From Bacteroidota bacterium (GTDB lineage: Bacteria > Bacteroidota > Bacteroidia > B-17B0 > Aurantibacillaceae), in the NCBI GenBank assembly GCA_025360565.1, contig JANYBY010000371.1:1-11164 (forward strand): 11,164 nucleotides of DNA, given 5' to 3'. The position numbers and the translations under genes were made by a program. The notes under the pieces were generated by a model. The model was not told where the DNA came from. It saw nothing but the letters and a program-made list of their open reading frames with translations, and ran no database searches. This document shows, piece after piece, positions 1 to 7,086 of the stretch. How positions within the stretch are numbered: the stretch's first letter is position 1; the number at the start of each line of letters is the position of its first letter.

Positions 1-379
1 ACCTGTCAAGAAAAAGGTTTACTGGTCATGACACGTGCAGAGAAGATTGCATCCAAGAAGTTGGATGACGAGATTGCCTGGACATGAGAGTATTCAACTA
101 GTGGAGGATTGTGTATTATATTCCATCACATATTCAGAAATGGAAAAACTCACAAAAGAAAACGCAGAGATAAATCATTTTTACAGAAGATTAATAGAAG
201 ACGGATATCTTTACTGGGAAAAGCGTTCAACTATGCTTTTGTTCAATTCAGCAAAAACCCGTTACGATGATCTGGTTGCTCGGTATCCTTTAGTTATGCA
301 GCGTTGGCCATTGGGGCAAATTGCATCTTATCTTGGCATAACACAAGAAACGTTAAGCCGTTTACGATCCGAAAAATAG
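1..379 (+). pseudogene. Crp/Fnr-family transcriptional regulator, 5' truncated by the window edge and frame-disrupted
   Basis: The part read in the frame from position 35 to the TAG at 377-379 resembles the C-terminal two thirds of a Bacteroidota Crp/Fnr regulator. It shows the end of the cNMP-type beta-roll (RLPGHESIQLVEDC), the long dimerisation helix, and a C-terminal winged-helix motif (PLGQIASYLGITQETLSRLR) whose recognition helix is ITQETLSRLR. That frame has a stop at 29-31, while frame 1 (CQEKGLLVMT... DDEIAW) looks like the upstream beta-roll of the same family and stops at 85-87. Known relatives have about 40 residues between the EKG-like strand and the ESIQ-like strand. Here the gap is about 25 codons plus one base, so a simple one-base shift does not restore the fold and an internal deletion of a few tens of bases fits better. 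The first part of the gene lies outside the window. Family assignment is firm; pseudogene status is inferred. An assembly error, or a short functional remnant starting at GTG 35, remains possible. Confidence 0.65.
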
Positions 380-392
380 AAACACGCATTTT

Positions 393-406
393 TTGATGTA
401 AGTCAA
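393..406. promoter_or_regulatory. Fnr/Dnr-like binding box
   Basis: The sequence TTGAT-gtaa-GTCAA matches the Fnr consensus TTGAT-N4-ATCAA at nine of ten defined positions. It also has the form TTGAT-N4-GTCAA typical of Dnr/NnrR-type sites. Its centre (about 399.5) lies roughly 43 bases upstream of the transcription start predicted from the -7 element at 429-436, close to the class II activator position (-41.5). It follows the broken Crp/Fnr gene and precedes the secreted-protein gene at 444. Binding is inferred from sequence alone. Confidence 0.5.
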
Positions 407-428
407 AACCATGCCCTGATCTATGACC

Positions 429-436
429 TAATTTTG
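429..436 (+). promoter_or_regulatory. Bacteroidota -7 promoter element for the secreted-protein gene
   Basis: TAATTTTG matches the Bacteroidota -7 consensus TAnnTTTG exactly. No TTG lies at the usual 17-23 base distance upstream, which would suit an activator-dependent promoter using the Fnr/Dnr-like box at 393-406. The ATG at 444 starts only eight bases after the element, so the transcript would be leaderless or almost so. Confidence 0.4.
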
Positions 437-443
437 TCGTGTA

Positions 444-2324
444 ATGTTACGCGGCAAAAAAATAATAATATTCTTCTTCCTACTGTTTTCAGTTTGCAGT
501 TTAAGATCTCAAACTTTAACAGGAACAGTAAATGCTTACGCCCCTGTAACAGGTATTTGCCAAAGCGAAATTACCGTTTCAAGTCCTGCGGGTTTTGCAG
601 CAGGCGATAAAGTTTTGTTGATACAGATGCGTGGCGCCAATGTGGATGTAACGAACACGGCTGCTTTCGGAAATGTTACTGCCCTTAACAGTTCGGGCAA
701 GTATGAGTTTTTAACCGTAGCAGGAATTGCCGGAAGTATTATTTATACAACAACAAATCCTCAGTTTGCGTATAATATATCCGGACAAGTACAATTGGTA
801 AAAGTTGCATCGTACACTACCAATATAACAATTGGTGCGGGCGGTGTGAGCGGTAATGCTTGGAACGGCTCATCCGGTGGTGTAGTGGTGATAGAAACAA
901 CAGGTTCATTAACTTTTGCGGGAAATATAAATGCATCGGGACTTGGATTCAGAGGAGGATTAGATAATAATTCATCATGGGGATGTGTACTTGCGGGTAC
1001 TTATGATTTTCTTTATGCTGTTGGCTCTACTTCATCTGCGCCAAAAGGAGAGGGAATAGCAACACAATTTTTAAGCGGCGTTAACGGGGAGGGCAGAGGT
1101 AAAGCTGCTAATGGGGGCGGTGCAGGTAATAATGTAAATGCAGGCGGTGGAGGCGGTTCTAATGGGAGCATAGCAGGTTTAGGCGGTAAGGAGTGGGCCA
1201 CTTGTACAGGGCCAATACCTGCAAATACACAAGGCGGAGCAGGTTTATCTTTATCAGGAAATTATTCAAATGTAATTAATCGCGTTTTTATGGGCGGTGG
1301 TGGTGGCGCAGGACATGCAGGCGCAAATGTACCCGGGGGCGGACAGGGAGGTAACGGAGGAGGGATAGTTATTTTAAAAGCAAATACAATTAATGGAGTT
1401 GGAAGTGTAATAAATTCGGGCACTGCAGGCTCAAACATTAACGGACAATGGGCAGGCGGGGGCGGTGGCGGTGGTGGCGTTGTTTTGATGACCTATACAA
1501 CTATTGCAGGAACAATTAATGTAACAACAAACGGTGGCGCGGGTGGCCCGGCGTATTGGCCTAATCAGGTAGGGCCCGGTGGTGGCGGTGGCGGCGGTGT
1601 TCTGTGGATCTCGGGTGCAATGTTACCCGGAGCAATAACGTATGTTACAACAGGCGGCGTTGCCGGTACATGGAATAATGCAGGAATAGATTTTTGGGGC
1701 GCCACAAATGGTAACGCGGGTATGGCGGTACTAACGGCTCTCAGTATGCCGCCACAAAGTATTATCCTTCCCGGATTTTGCGCGCTCCTTCCAATAGAGA
1801 TGGCCGCTTTTGACGCGGTAAAAAATAATCAGCAGGTAGATCTAGCATGGAAAACAGCCTCGGAAAAAAATTGCGATAGGTTTATAATAGAACGTTCGGG
1901 AGATGAAATAAATTGGGAAGCTTTGGGAGAATTAAAAGGAAAAGGTACAACGCTTATTGAACAATCTTATTTTTTTAACGATAAACACCCTTTAGATGAA
2001 AATAATTATTACCGATTAAGACAAGTAGATATTGACGGAAAGTTTAATTTTTCCGAAACCAAGGTGATCAGGTTCTATAACGATAAAATAGAATTAGCTG
2101 TTTACCCAAATCCGGGTAACGATTTAATTCATATTGATTATAATTTTCACACTACAGGAACAGAACAATTATTTTTAAACGATATGATGGGCGGACTAAT
2201 AAAAGTGATAGAAGTAAAAGAAAATACGCACGGGACCATAAATATTGATTGCAAAACTATTTTGCCCGGAATTTATTTTTTAAAGGTTGGTAATACAACG
2301 TCAAAAATTATTATTAGTCGTTAA
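444..2324 (+). CDS. T9SS-exported glycine-rich surface protein with C-terminal type A sorting domain
   Basis: This 626-residue protein begins with a Sec signal peptide: a basic start (MLRGKK), a hydrophobic core (IIIFFFLLFSVCSL), and likely cleavage near SLRSQ. Residues about 30-130 resemble the conserved start of a Bacteroidota family of large secreted proteins (FAAGDKVLLIQMRGA). Residues about 132-408 are a glycine-rich region with many runs of three to seven glycines, probably beta-helical or beta-solenoid. Residues about 449-545 (LPIEMAAFDAV ... YYRLRQVDIDGKF) match the fibronectin III-like module often found just before sorting domains. Residues about 551-626 (VYPNPGND ... GIYFLKV ... 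KIIISR) are a T9SS type A sorting domain, so the protein should cross the outer membrane and be anchored or released. The function is unknown; an adhesin or matrix role is an inference. No Shine-Dalgarno sequence is visible. An Fnr/Dnr-like box and a -7 element lie directly upstream. Confidence 0.88.
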   Translation: MLRGKKIIIFFFLLFSVCSLRSQTLTGTVNAYAPVTGICQSEITVSSPAGFAAGDKVLLIQMRGANVDVTNTAAFGNVTALNSSGKYEFLTVAGIAGSIIYTTTNPQFAYNISGQVQLVKVASYTTNITIGAGGVSGNAWNGSSGGVVVIETTGSLTFAGNINASGLGFRGGLDNNSSWGCVLAGTYDFLYAVGSTSSAPKGEGIATQFLSGVNGEGRGKAANGGGAGNNVNAGGGGGSNGSIAGLGGKEWATCTGPIPANTQGGAGLSLSGNYSNVINRVFMGGGGGAGHAGANVPGGGQGGNGGGIVILKANTINGVGSVINSGTAGSNINGQWAGGGGGGGGVVLMTYTTIAGTINVTTNGGAGGPAYWPNQVGPGGGGGGGVLWISGAMLPGAITYVTTGGVAGTWNNAGIDFWGATNGNAGMAVLTALSMPPQSIILPGFCALLPIEMAAFDAVKNNQQVDLAWKTASEKNCDRFIIERSGDEINWEALGELKGKGTTLIEQSYFFNDKHPLDENNYYRLRQVDIDGKFNFSETKVIRFYNDKIELAVYPNPGNDLIHIDYNFHTTGTEQLFLNDMMGGLIKVIEVKENTHGTINIDCKTILPGIYFLKVGNTTSKIIISR

Positions 2325-2619
2325 TTTTTTTTGCATTCATTTTTCAAATTAGATTAAGTATAGAGTTAAGACTTTTTGCTTATTAACTGTTTACTGCATC
2401 CTGCCAAACTTTTCCTCGTCTTGTTTCGCTTAAGTTTTGCATCTTGCTTCCCAAAAATAAATCCCTATCGCGGGTTACCTTTGTCATTAAAAGGTATAAA
2501 TGAGGCACATCTGTTTTTCGAATAGAAAAAGCTCATTTCTAAATCGTTTAATAAGTAGCATAAGGAATTTTTAACAATAATTTAATCGACCAAAAGCAAA
2601 ATTAAACCGATTAAAATTG

Positions 2620-2627
2620 TATATTTG
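2620..2627 (+). promoter_or_regulatory. Bacteroidota -7 promoter element for phaE
   Basis: TATATTTG followed by CAC is a full match to TAnnTTTG, in the extended form TATATTTGC that is common in this phylum. The predicted start near 2634 gives a leader of about 97 bases. No TTG sits at the standard -33 spacing, so the promoter may be weak or regulated. Confidence 0.5.
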
Positions 2628-2648
2628 CACTCTGAAACTGATAAATGT

Positions 2649-2679
2649 ATGTAAAAAACTGACTTTCAGTAATTTACAT
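2649..2679 (+). promoter_or_regulatory. 31-base inverted repeat in the phaE leader (operator or mRNA hairpin)
   Basis: Outer arms ATGTAAA (2649-2655) and TTTACAT (2673-2679) and inner arms ACTGA (2658-2662) and TCAGT (2666-2670) are perfectly complementary. They are separated by symmetric AA/AA mismatches around a CTT centre. The repeat lies about 15 bases downstream of the predicted transcription start. It could be a repressor operator blocking phaE transcription, or a 5' hairpin that stabilises the mRNA. It has no T-run and is followed by an open, A/C-rich stretch, so it is not a standard intrinsic terminator. Confidence 0.55.
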
Positions 2680-2730
2680 TTAATAGACTGAATAACAATA
2701 AATTAACAATAACAATAAACAACAACAAAG

Positions 2731-4080
2731 ATGAAAACAGCAAATCCGGTAATTGACAGCATCGTTGAAACTCAAACCAATTTTATAAATAATTGGATGG
2801 ATTCAGCAAAAAAAATGCAATCGGCATTCAGCAACGGAAACGTTGCTCACGAGGGGCAAACAATTTACAAAGAGTGGTTAGAAAAACAATCTACTATTTT
2901 AAACAGCATTAAAGATTCTTCGGCAAACGCATTTAGCAATGCTAACGAAAATAATCCGCAAGAATTTTTTAAGAACTGGTTTAATCAGCAATCTACTCAC
3001 GCTAAACAAATGGCAGATTTTAACCAAAGTATTTACAACAGTTATGCAAGTTTTGGTAAACCGGCTCAGGATTATATGAGCAATTTTGGTCAAACCAACA
3101 CGGCATTTACAAATATTTACAATTCGTGGTTAAATACATTGAACGCTTCGTTTGATACTTTAAGCAAAAACATGAACGGAACATTTAATAAAGATGTATT
3201 TACAAATTTTGTACAGGGCAACCAGATTTATACAAAAATGCAAGAGTTTTTTCAGCCAATGGCAGATGCTTTGCAAAAAGGCCAATTTAACGCGGAAGCT
3301 TTTAAAAGTCATTTTACAACCGAGAGTTACACAAATTTAACGAAACAAATTTTTGGTAATTTATATAACGGCGCATCTATAAAGGATGTTTACGATAATG
3401 GAATTAAACAAGTACAAGGTTTTTTTTCTAATCAAAACAACTTGAGTAAAGAATATTACGCGCAAGTTCAAAATATCTCTAAACAATATCCGCAACTTTT
3501 TAGTGGAAACTTTGATAAAGTAAAAGAACTTTATTCTCAGGTAAACGATGTGTTTGGAAAAACATTTGAGCCCTTGTTAAAAGTGGTTACACCGGGTAAA
3601 GAAAAAGAAAACATCGAAGCAACCATCGCTTTAATGGATAAGATCGCTGAGTACAGCATCAGACAATCTGAATTACAATCTGTTTTACAGGCAACTACTC
3701 AAAAAGGCGTTGAAAAAATTGCTACTGATTATGCTGAAAAATTTAAAAATCCTGAAGCTTTAAAGCAATTGCCTAACGCGCAGGAAATGTACAATGAGTG
3801 GGTTAAAGTGAACGAGCAATTATTTACTGAACTTTTCGCGAGCGATGAATTCAGCAAAATAAAAGGCGAAACGCTTAACTTAAGCATGGACGTAAAAAAA
3901 CATTTTGAAAAACAATTTGAACAAACATTTGAAAATTTTCCGATCGTGTTTAAAACGGAAGTAGAAGAACTTCAAAAAAATGTTTATGATCTTAAAAAAC
4001 AAGTGAAAGAATTGCTTACTAAATTGGCAGGTAACATTAATGTTGATGACAATAAAGGAGCAAAAAGCGCTAAAAAATAA
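2731..4080 (+). CDS. phaE: Class III PHA synthase subunit PhaE
   Basis: The 449-residue product is all-helical, rich in Q, N, K and F, and has no signal peptide or membrane segment. This fits PhaE, the non-catalytic partner that activates PhaC and helps tether it to the polyhydroxyalkanoate granule. The clearest family signature is the C-terminus, about residues 405-435: an FP..F.TEVEELQK..YDLKKQVKELL pattern matching the final coiled coil of known PhaE proteins. The N-terminal 135 residues carry four tryptophan-centred amphipathic helices (NNWMDSAKK, KEWLEKQS, KNWFNQQS, NSWLNTLN; W22, W49, W83, W133) that look like diverged repeats. The tail is lysine-rich (KGAKSAKK). It is longer than characterised PhaE (about 360 residues). 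The start ATG follows an A/C-rich leader with no Shine-Dalgarno. A strong terminator follows, so it is probably transcribed alone. The presence of phaC 2 kb downstream supports the call; a phasin-like protein is the alternative. Confidence 0.82.
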   Translation: MKTANPVIDSIVETQTNFINNWMDSAKKMQSAFSNGNVAHEGQTIYKEWLEKQSTILNSIKDSSANAFSNANENNPQEFFKNWFNQQSTHAKQMADFNQSIYNSYASFGKPAQDYMSNFGQTNTAFTNIYNSWLNTLNASFDTLSKNMNGTFNKDVFTNFVQGNQIYTKMQEFFQPMADALQKGQFNAEAFKSHFTTESYTNLTKQIFGNLYNGASIKDVYDNGIKQVQGFFSNQNNLSKEYYAQVQNISKQYPQLFSGNFDKVKELYSQVNDVFGKTFEPLLKVVTPGKEKENIEATIALMDKIAEYSIRQSELQSVLQATTQKGVEKIATDYAEKFKNPEALKQLPNAQEMYNEWVKVNEQLFTELFASDEFSKIKGETLNLSMDVKKHFEKQFEQTFENFPIVFKTEVEELQKNVYDLKKQVKELLTKLAGNINVDDNKGAKSAKK

Positions 4081-4104
4081 AACATTCTCATAGCTGGGAA
4101 CCTT

Positions 4105-4141
4105 AAAGGGTCGTTCAAAAGCAAATTGGACGGCCTTTTTT
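4105..4141 (+). terminator. Rho-independent terminator after phaE
   Basis: The stem GGTCGTTCAA (4109-4118) pairs with TTGGACGGCC (4126-4135) over ten positions including two G-U pairs. It has a seven-base loop (AAGCAAA) and is followed by six T residues. The AAAG before the stem extends the pairing into the T-run. It starts 25-30 bases after the phaE stop codon, which makes it a good terminator for that gene. Confidence 0.82.
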
Positions 4142-4187
4142 CATTATATTCGGGTATTATAAAATTTTACCGCCTATATTAAATCAA

Positions 4188-5999
4188 ATGACCTGGTTTA
4201 AAAACAGATATAACCTATATTTTTCAGGATTCATTTTATCTATCCTTATCGTTTTCTTTTGCATTCGTCCACTTAATTCGCCCTGGCATAAATTTATTGC
4301 CGGCGATGGCTTAGGCTATTATGCGTATTTACCGGCCAAATATATTTATAGCGATAGCAATTACGATTTTAAATGGTTCAATAAAGTTTATGCGGCAAAC
4401 TACCTTGCTTTTCCCGATGAGAACGCTGACAATAATTTTCTGGTAAAGTATAAAGATAAACGGATCAATAAATATTATCAGGGATTGTCTATGTTGTGGC
4501 TTCCTTTTTTCGCAACAGCGCATGTGATGGCCAAGGTTGGCGGGTTTGCGGCCGATGGGTATTCATTGCCATATCAGCTAATGATCGGATTTGCAAGTCT
4601 GTTTTATTTGTTCTTAGGATTATTTTTTTTACGAAAATTATTGCTGAGGTTATTTAATAGTGAACAGGCTGCTCTCTTAGTTCCATTTGTTATTTTTTAT
4701 GGAACCTTTATGTTTCATTATGCAATAGACATGAATTCTTTGTCGCACATATATTCATTTACATTTATTACCCTGTTTATTAATTACGTGCATAAATTTT
4801 TGAACGAAGAAAAGAGCTTACGAAATTTTCTGGTTTGTTTTTTGTTTTTGGTTATCATTGGTTGCATTCGTCCTTTGAACGGTTTAATTGTTTTGATCGT
4901 TCCTGCTTTGATACCGAAAGATTTTTTTAAACAAAAATGGAAAACGAAATTCAAATTAATGGATGCATTGATCTTGGCATTGATATTTGCATTCATAATT
5001 AACCAGGTGAGTATTTTATTTGCACAAACAGGTACCTTTTTTGCCGATACTTATAATGGTGAAAAATTTTATTTCGATCGCCCGAAGCTGTTTGATGTGT
5101 TGTTCAGTTATCATGCGGGCTTATTTGTTTACGCGCCAATTACATTTGTCTCGTTGTTTGGTACAATTTTTTTAGATTCGATAAGAAAAAAGATAATTCT
5201 TGTTTTCATTTTCTTTGCGGTAATATACATCTACGCTTCCTGGTGGTATTGGCCTATCACAACTCGCGCGGCCATTGATTATTACCCCATCATTGCTATT
5301 TTATTGGCAGCCTTATACAAAAAGGCGGAAGGGATTAAGAAAGCAAAAACAAGTTTAATAATTTTATTTTTTTTACTGCTCTCTTATCATCAATTAAAAA
5401 GTTATCAATTGCAAAACGGGATCTTGGATGGTAATTACACGCACGCGGAGTTATTCTGGAAAAATTTCTTCAAACTACACAGGTCAACCATTTATGCCAT
5501 TCCTCCAAAATGCATTTTAAAAAAGCAAGAGTTTATGGATGATTTTGAAGTAGAAAATTATTCAGGCAAAAGAACCGAAATTGAAAAACATTCCGGTAAA
5601 TTCTCTACCCTTCTGAATGCTGAAAGTCAATATTCAAAACCATTTGAATATAGAATTCCCGACTTCTTCAAAAAAGAAGGTGAGAAAAAAATTAGGATCT
5701 CATTTTGGAGTTATTTTTCTAAGGAAATTAATGCGGCTCAGATCTATTTAAATTTAAACGATACGAATAATAAGGTGGTCAGTACTATTCCCTTTTATAT
5801 AAATAGGGACCTTATCCAATACAATACTTGGAACTATATGGAATTTGGGTATCAAGTAAGCAATGAAGATATTAAAAGTGGTAAGATCAGTTATATTGGC
5901 TTTTTTATTTGGAATAATGAGGCTAAAAACGAGATGTTTTTAGATGATGTTAAAACCGAGTTTATTTTAACCGATAAAAGTCTGGAAATTGTTCAATAA
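4188..5999 (+). CDS. GT-C-like polytopic membrane protein with C-terminal beta-rich domain
   Basis: The 603-residue protein has about ten or eleven hydrophobic segments between residues 9 and 405, then a soluble tail. After the first segment comes an acidic loop motif GDGLGYYAYLPA (D40). Such acidic residues in the first extracytoplasmic loop are typical of GT-C glycosyltransferases, which use polyprenyl-phosphate sugars, and this version resembles an uncharacterised Bacteroidota family. A second conserved-looking stretch is KYYQGLSMLWLPFF (about 95-108). The C-terminal part, about 448-595, is predicted to be beta-rich and extracytoplasmic. It resembles the tail of the membrane protein at 7178-9103 (shared LND and FFxWN ... 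L.D.....I patterns). Glycosyl transfer is inferred from architecture; donor and acceptor are unknown. The gene sits between phaE and phaC, downstream of a terminator, with no clear promoter in the 46-base gap, and shows no sign of a PHA role. Confidence 0.65.
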   Translation: MTWFKNRYNLYFSGFILSILIVFFCIRPLNSPWHKFIAGDGLGYYAYLPAKYIYSDSNYDFKWFNKVYAANYLAFPDENADNNFLVKYKDKRINKYYQGLSMLWLPFFATAHVMAKVGGFAADGYSLPYQLMIGFASLFYLFLGLFFLRKLLLRLFNSEQAALLVPFVIFYGTFMFHYAIDMNSLSHIYSFTFITLFINYVHKFLNEEKSLRNFLVCFLFLVIIGCIRPLNGLIVLIVPALIPKDFFKQKWKTKFKLMDALILALIFAFIINQVSILFAQTGTFFADTYNGEKFYFDRPKLFDVLFSYHAGLFVYAPITFVSLFGTIFLDSIRKKIILVFIFFAVIYIYASWWYWPITTRAAIDYYPIIAILLAALYKKAEGIKKAKTSLIILFFLLLSYHQLKSYQLQNGILDGNYTHAELFWKNFFKLHRSTIYAIPPKCILKKQEFMDDFEVENYSGKRTEIEKHSGKFSTLLNAESQYSKPFEYRIPDFFKKEGEKKIRISFWSYFSKEINAAQIYLNLNDTNNKVVSTIPFYINRDLIQYNTWNYMEFGYQVSNEDIKSGKISYIGFFIWNNEAKNEMFLDDVKTEFILTDKSLEIVQ

Positions 6000-6022
6000 T
6001 TGACAGGATAATTGTAAATTTG
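5989..6022 (+). promoter_or_regulatory. Bacteroidota-type promoter for phaC
   Basis: TTG at 5989-5991 and TAAATTTG at 6015-6022 match the -33 and -7 elements of the Bacteroidota sigma factor, with a 23-base spacer, the upper end of the accepted range. The -33 element overlaps the end of the upstream coding region. The predicted start near 6029 leaves a leader of about 11 bases before the phaC ATG at 6040. Confidence 0.45.
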
Positions 6023-6039
6023 ATATATAAATAATACCC

Positions 6040-7086
6040 ATGGAAAATTTAGTAGAAGAGTTAACAGGAATTGGCGCAAAAATGCTGAAAGGATATCAAA
6101 CTTTAAATGAGATTAAAGAAGTTGAAATTGCCGCGTCACCAAAAACTTCTGTATACACCGAAGATAAATTAACACTTTATAAATACCAAAGAGAAACACC
6201 TGCAACTTATAAAACGCCGGTATTAATTGTTTATGCTTTGGTGAACACGTATAAAATGCTTGATCTGCAACCGGACCGCAGTTATATAAAAAATTTATTG
6301 AGCGCAGGGCTGGATGTTTATTTAATTGATTGGGGCAACCCAACAAAAGGTGACCGATACATTAGCATGGATGATTATGTAAATGGTTACATTAATAATT
6401 GTGTTGATTTTGTTCGTAAAGCTGAACATGTTGAGAAAATAAATATTTTAAGTATTTGTCAGGGTGGAACTTTAAGCGTAATTTATTCTTCGCTGTACCC
6501 AAACAAAATAAAAAATTTGGTAACGCACGTTACACCAATTGATTTTAGTACAAACGACGGAATGCTTTTCCGCTGGAGCAAAGACATGGATTTTGATAAA
6601 TTGGTAGATGCCAATCATGGAATTATTCCCGGTGATTTTTTAAATCAAGGATTTGATATGCTGAAGCCGATGATGAAAGCGCAGAAACAACAAGCGCTTA
6701 CAAATAGTTTGGAAGATAAAGACAAATTGATGAATTTTTTACGCATGGAGCGTTGGATCGGGGAGAGCCCAAACCAAACGGGAGAATGTTTCCGTCAGTT
6801 TATGAAAGACCTTTACCAACAAAATAAATTGGTAAAAGGAGAATTGGTTGTTGGTGGAAAAAAAGTAAACCTTAAAAATCTTACTTCACCTTTACTGAAT
6901 ATTTTTGCTACTGAAGATCATTTAGTGCCTCCTGCCGCTGTAAAACCGTTGAACGATTTAGTGGGAAGTACGGACAAGGAATTGTATAGCTTTAAAGGCG
7001 GTCACATTGGCGTGTTTGTTGGCGGTAAATCTCAAAAAGAGCTTGCACCTGCTGTAACAGAGTGGCTGAAGAAGAGGGATAAATAG
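6040..7086 (+). CDS. phaC: Class III PHA synthase catalytic subunit PhaC
   Basis: This 348-residue alpha/beta-hydrolase-fold protein polymerises (R)-3-hydroxyacyl-CoA into polyhydroxyalkanoate, releasing CoA. The catalytic triad is visible: nucleophile Cys140 in ILSICQGGT, Asp293 in ATEDHLVPP, and His322 in KGGHIG. The spacing between the three equals that of the Allochromatium vinosum enzyme (C149, D302, H331, recalled from the literature), and the length (about 355 there) also fits class III. Other family marks are VYALVNTYKMLDLQPDRSY, LIDWGNP and TPIDFSTNDG. The lipase-like box, usually GxCxGG, reads SICQGG, so Ser138 replaces the first glycine. The short length means it needs PhaE, encoded upstream at 2731. 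The N-terminus MENLVEELTGIGAKMLKGYQ fits the family start. The protein should be cytoplasmic and granule-bound. The gene has its own promoter candidate and ends next to a palindrome shared with a convergent gene. Confidence 0.95.
   Translation: MENLVEELTGIGAKMLKGYQTLNEIKEVEIAASPKTSVYTEDKLTLYKYQRETPATYKTPVLIVYALVNTYKMLDLQPDRSYIKNLLSAGLDVYLIDWGNPTKGDRYISMDDYVNGYINNCVDFVRKAEHVEKINILSICQGGTLSVIYSSLYPNKIKNLVTHVTPIDFSTNDGMLFRWSKDMDFDKLVDANHGIIPGDFLNQGFDMLKPMMKAQKQQALTNSLEDKDKLMNFLRMERWIGESPNQTGECFRQFMKDLYQQNKLVKGELVVGGKKVNLKNLTSPLLNIFATEDHLVPPAAVKPLNDLVGSTDKELYSFKGGHIGVFVGGKSQKELAPAVTEWLKKRDK

Larger units (their letters stand above)
2325..2730. other. 406-base intergenic region upstream of phaE
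   Basis: I see no credible gene or RNA here. A T-run starts immediately after the stop of the secreted-protein gene, but without a strong stem, so termination there is uncertain. A small inverted repeat (TACCTTT at 2476-2482, AAAGGTA at 2490-2496) contains a second chance-level match to TAnnTTTG (2476-2483). The right-hand 110 bases hold the better promoter candidate, a 31-base inverted repeat, and an A/C-rich leader with repeated ACAATAA/ACAAC units just before the phaE start codon. Confidence 0.6.

Noticed and set aside
1013..1201. Minus-strand open frame rich in proline opposite the glycine-rich protein
   Set aside because: It is the antisense of GGN codon runs (CCN gives proline), has no start context, and lies wholly within a well-supported gene.
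2476..2496. TACCTTTG and an overlapping small inverted repeat as the phaE promoter/operator
   Set aside because: There is no TTG at proper spacing, it lies 235 bases from the start codon, and the stem is short and AT-rich. The site at 2620-2627 is the better promoter candidate.
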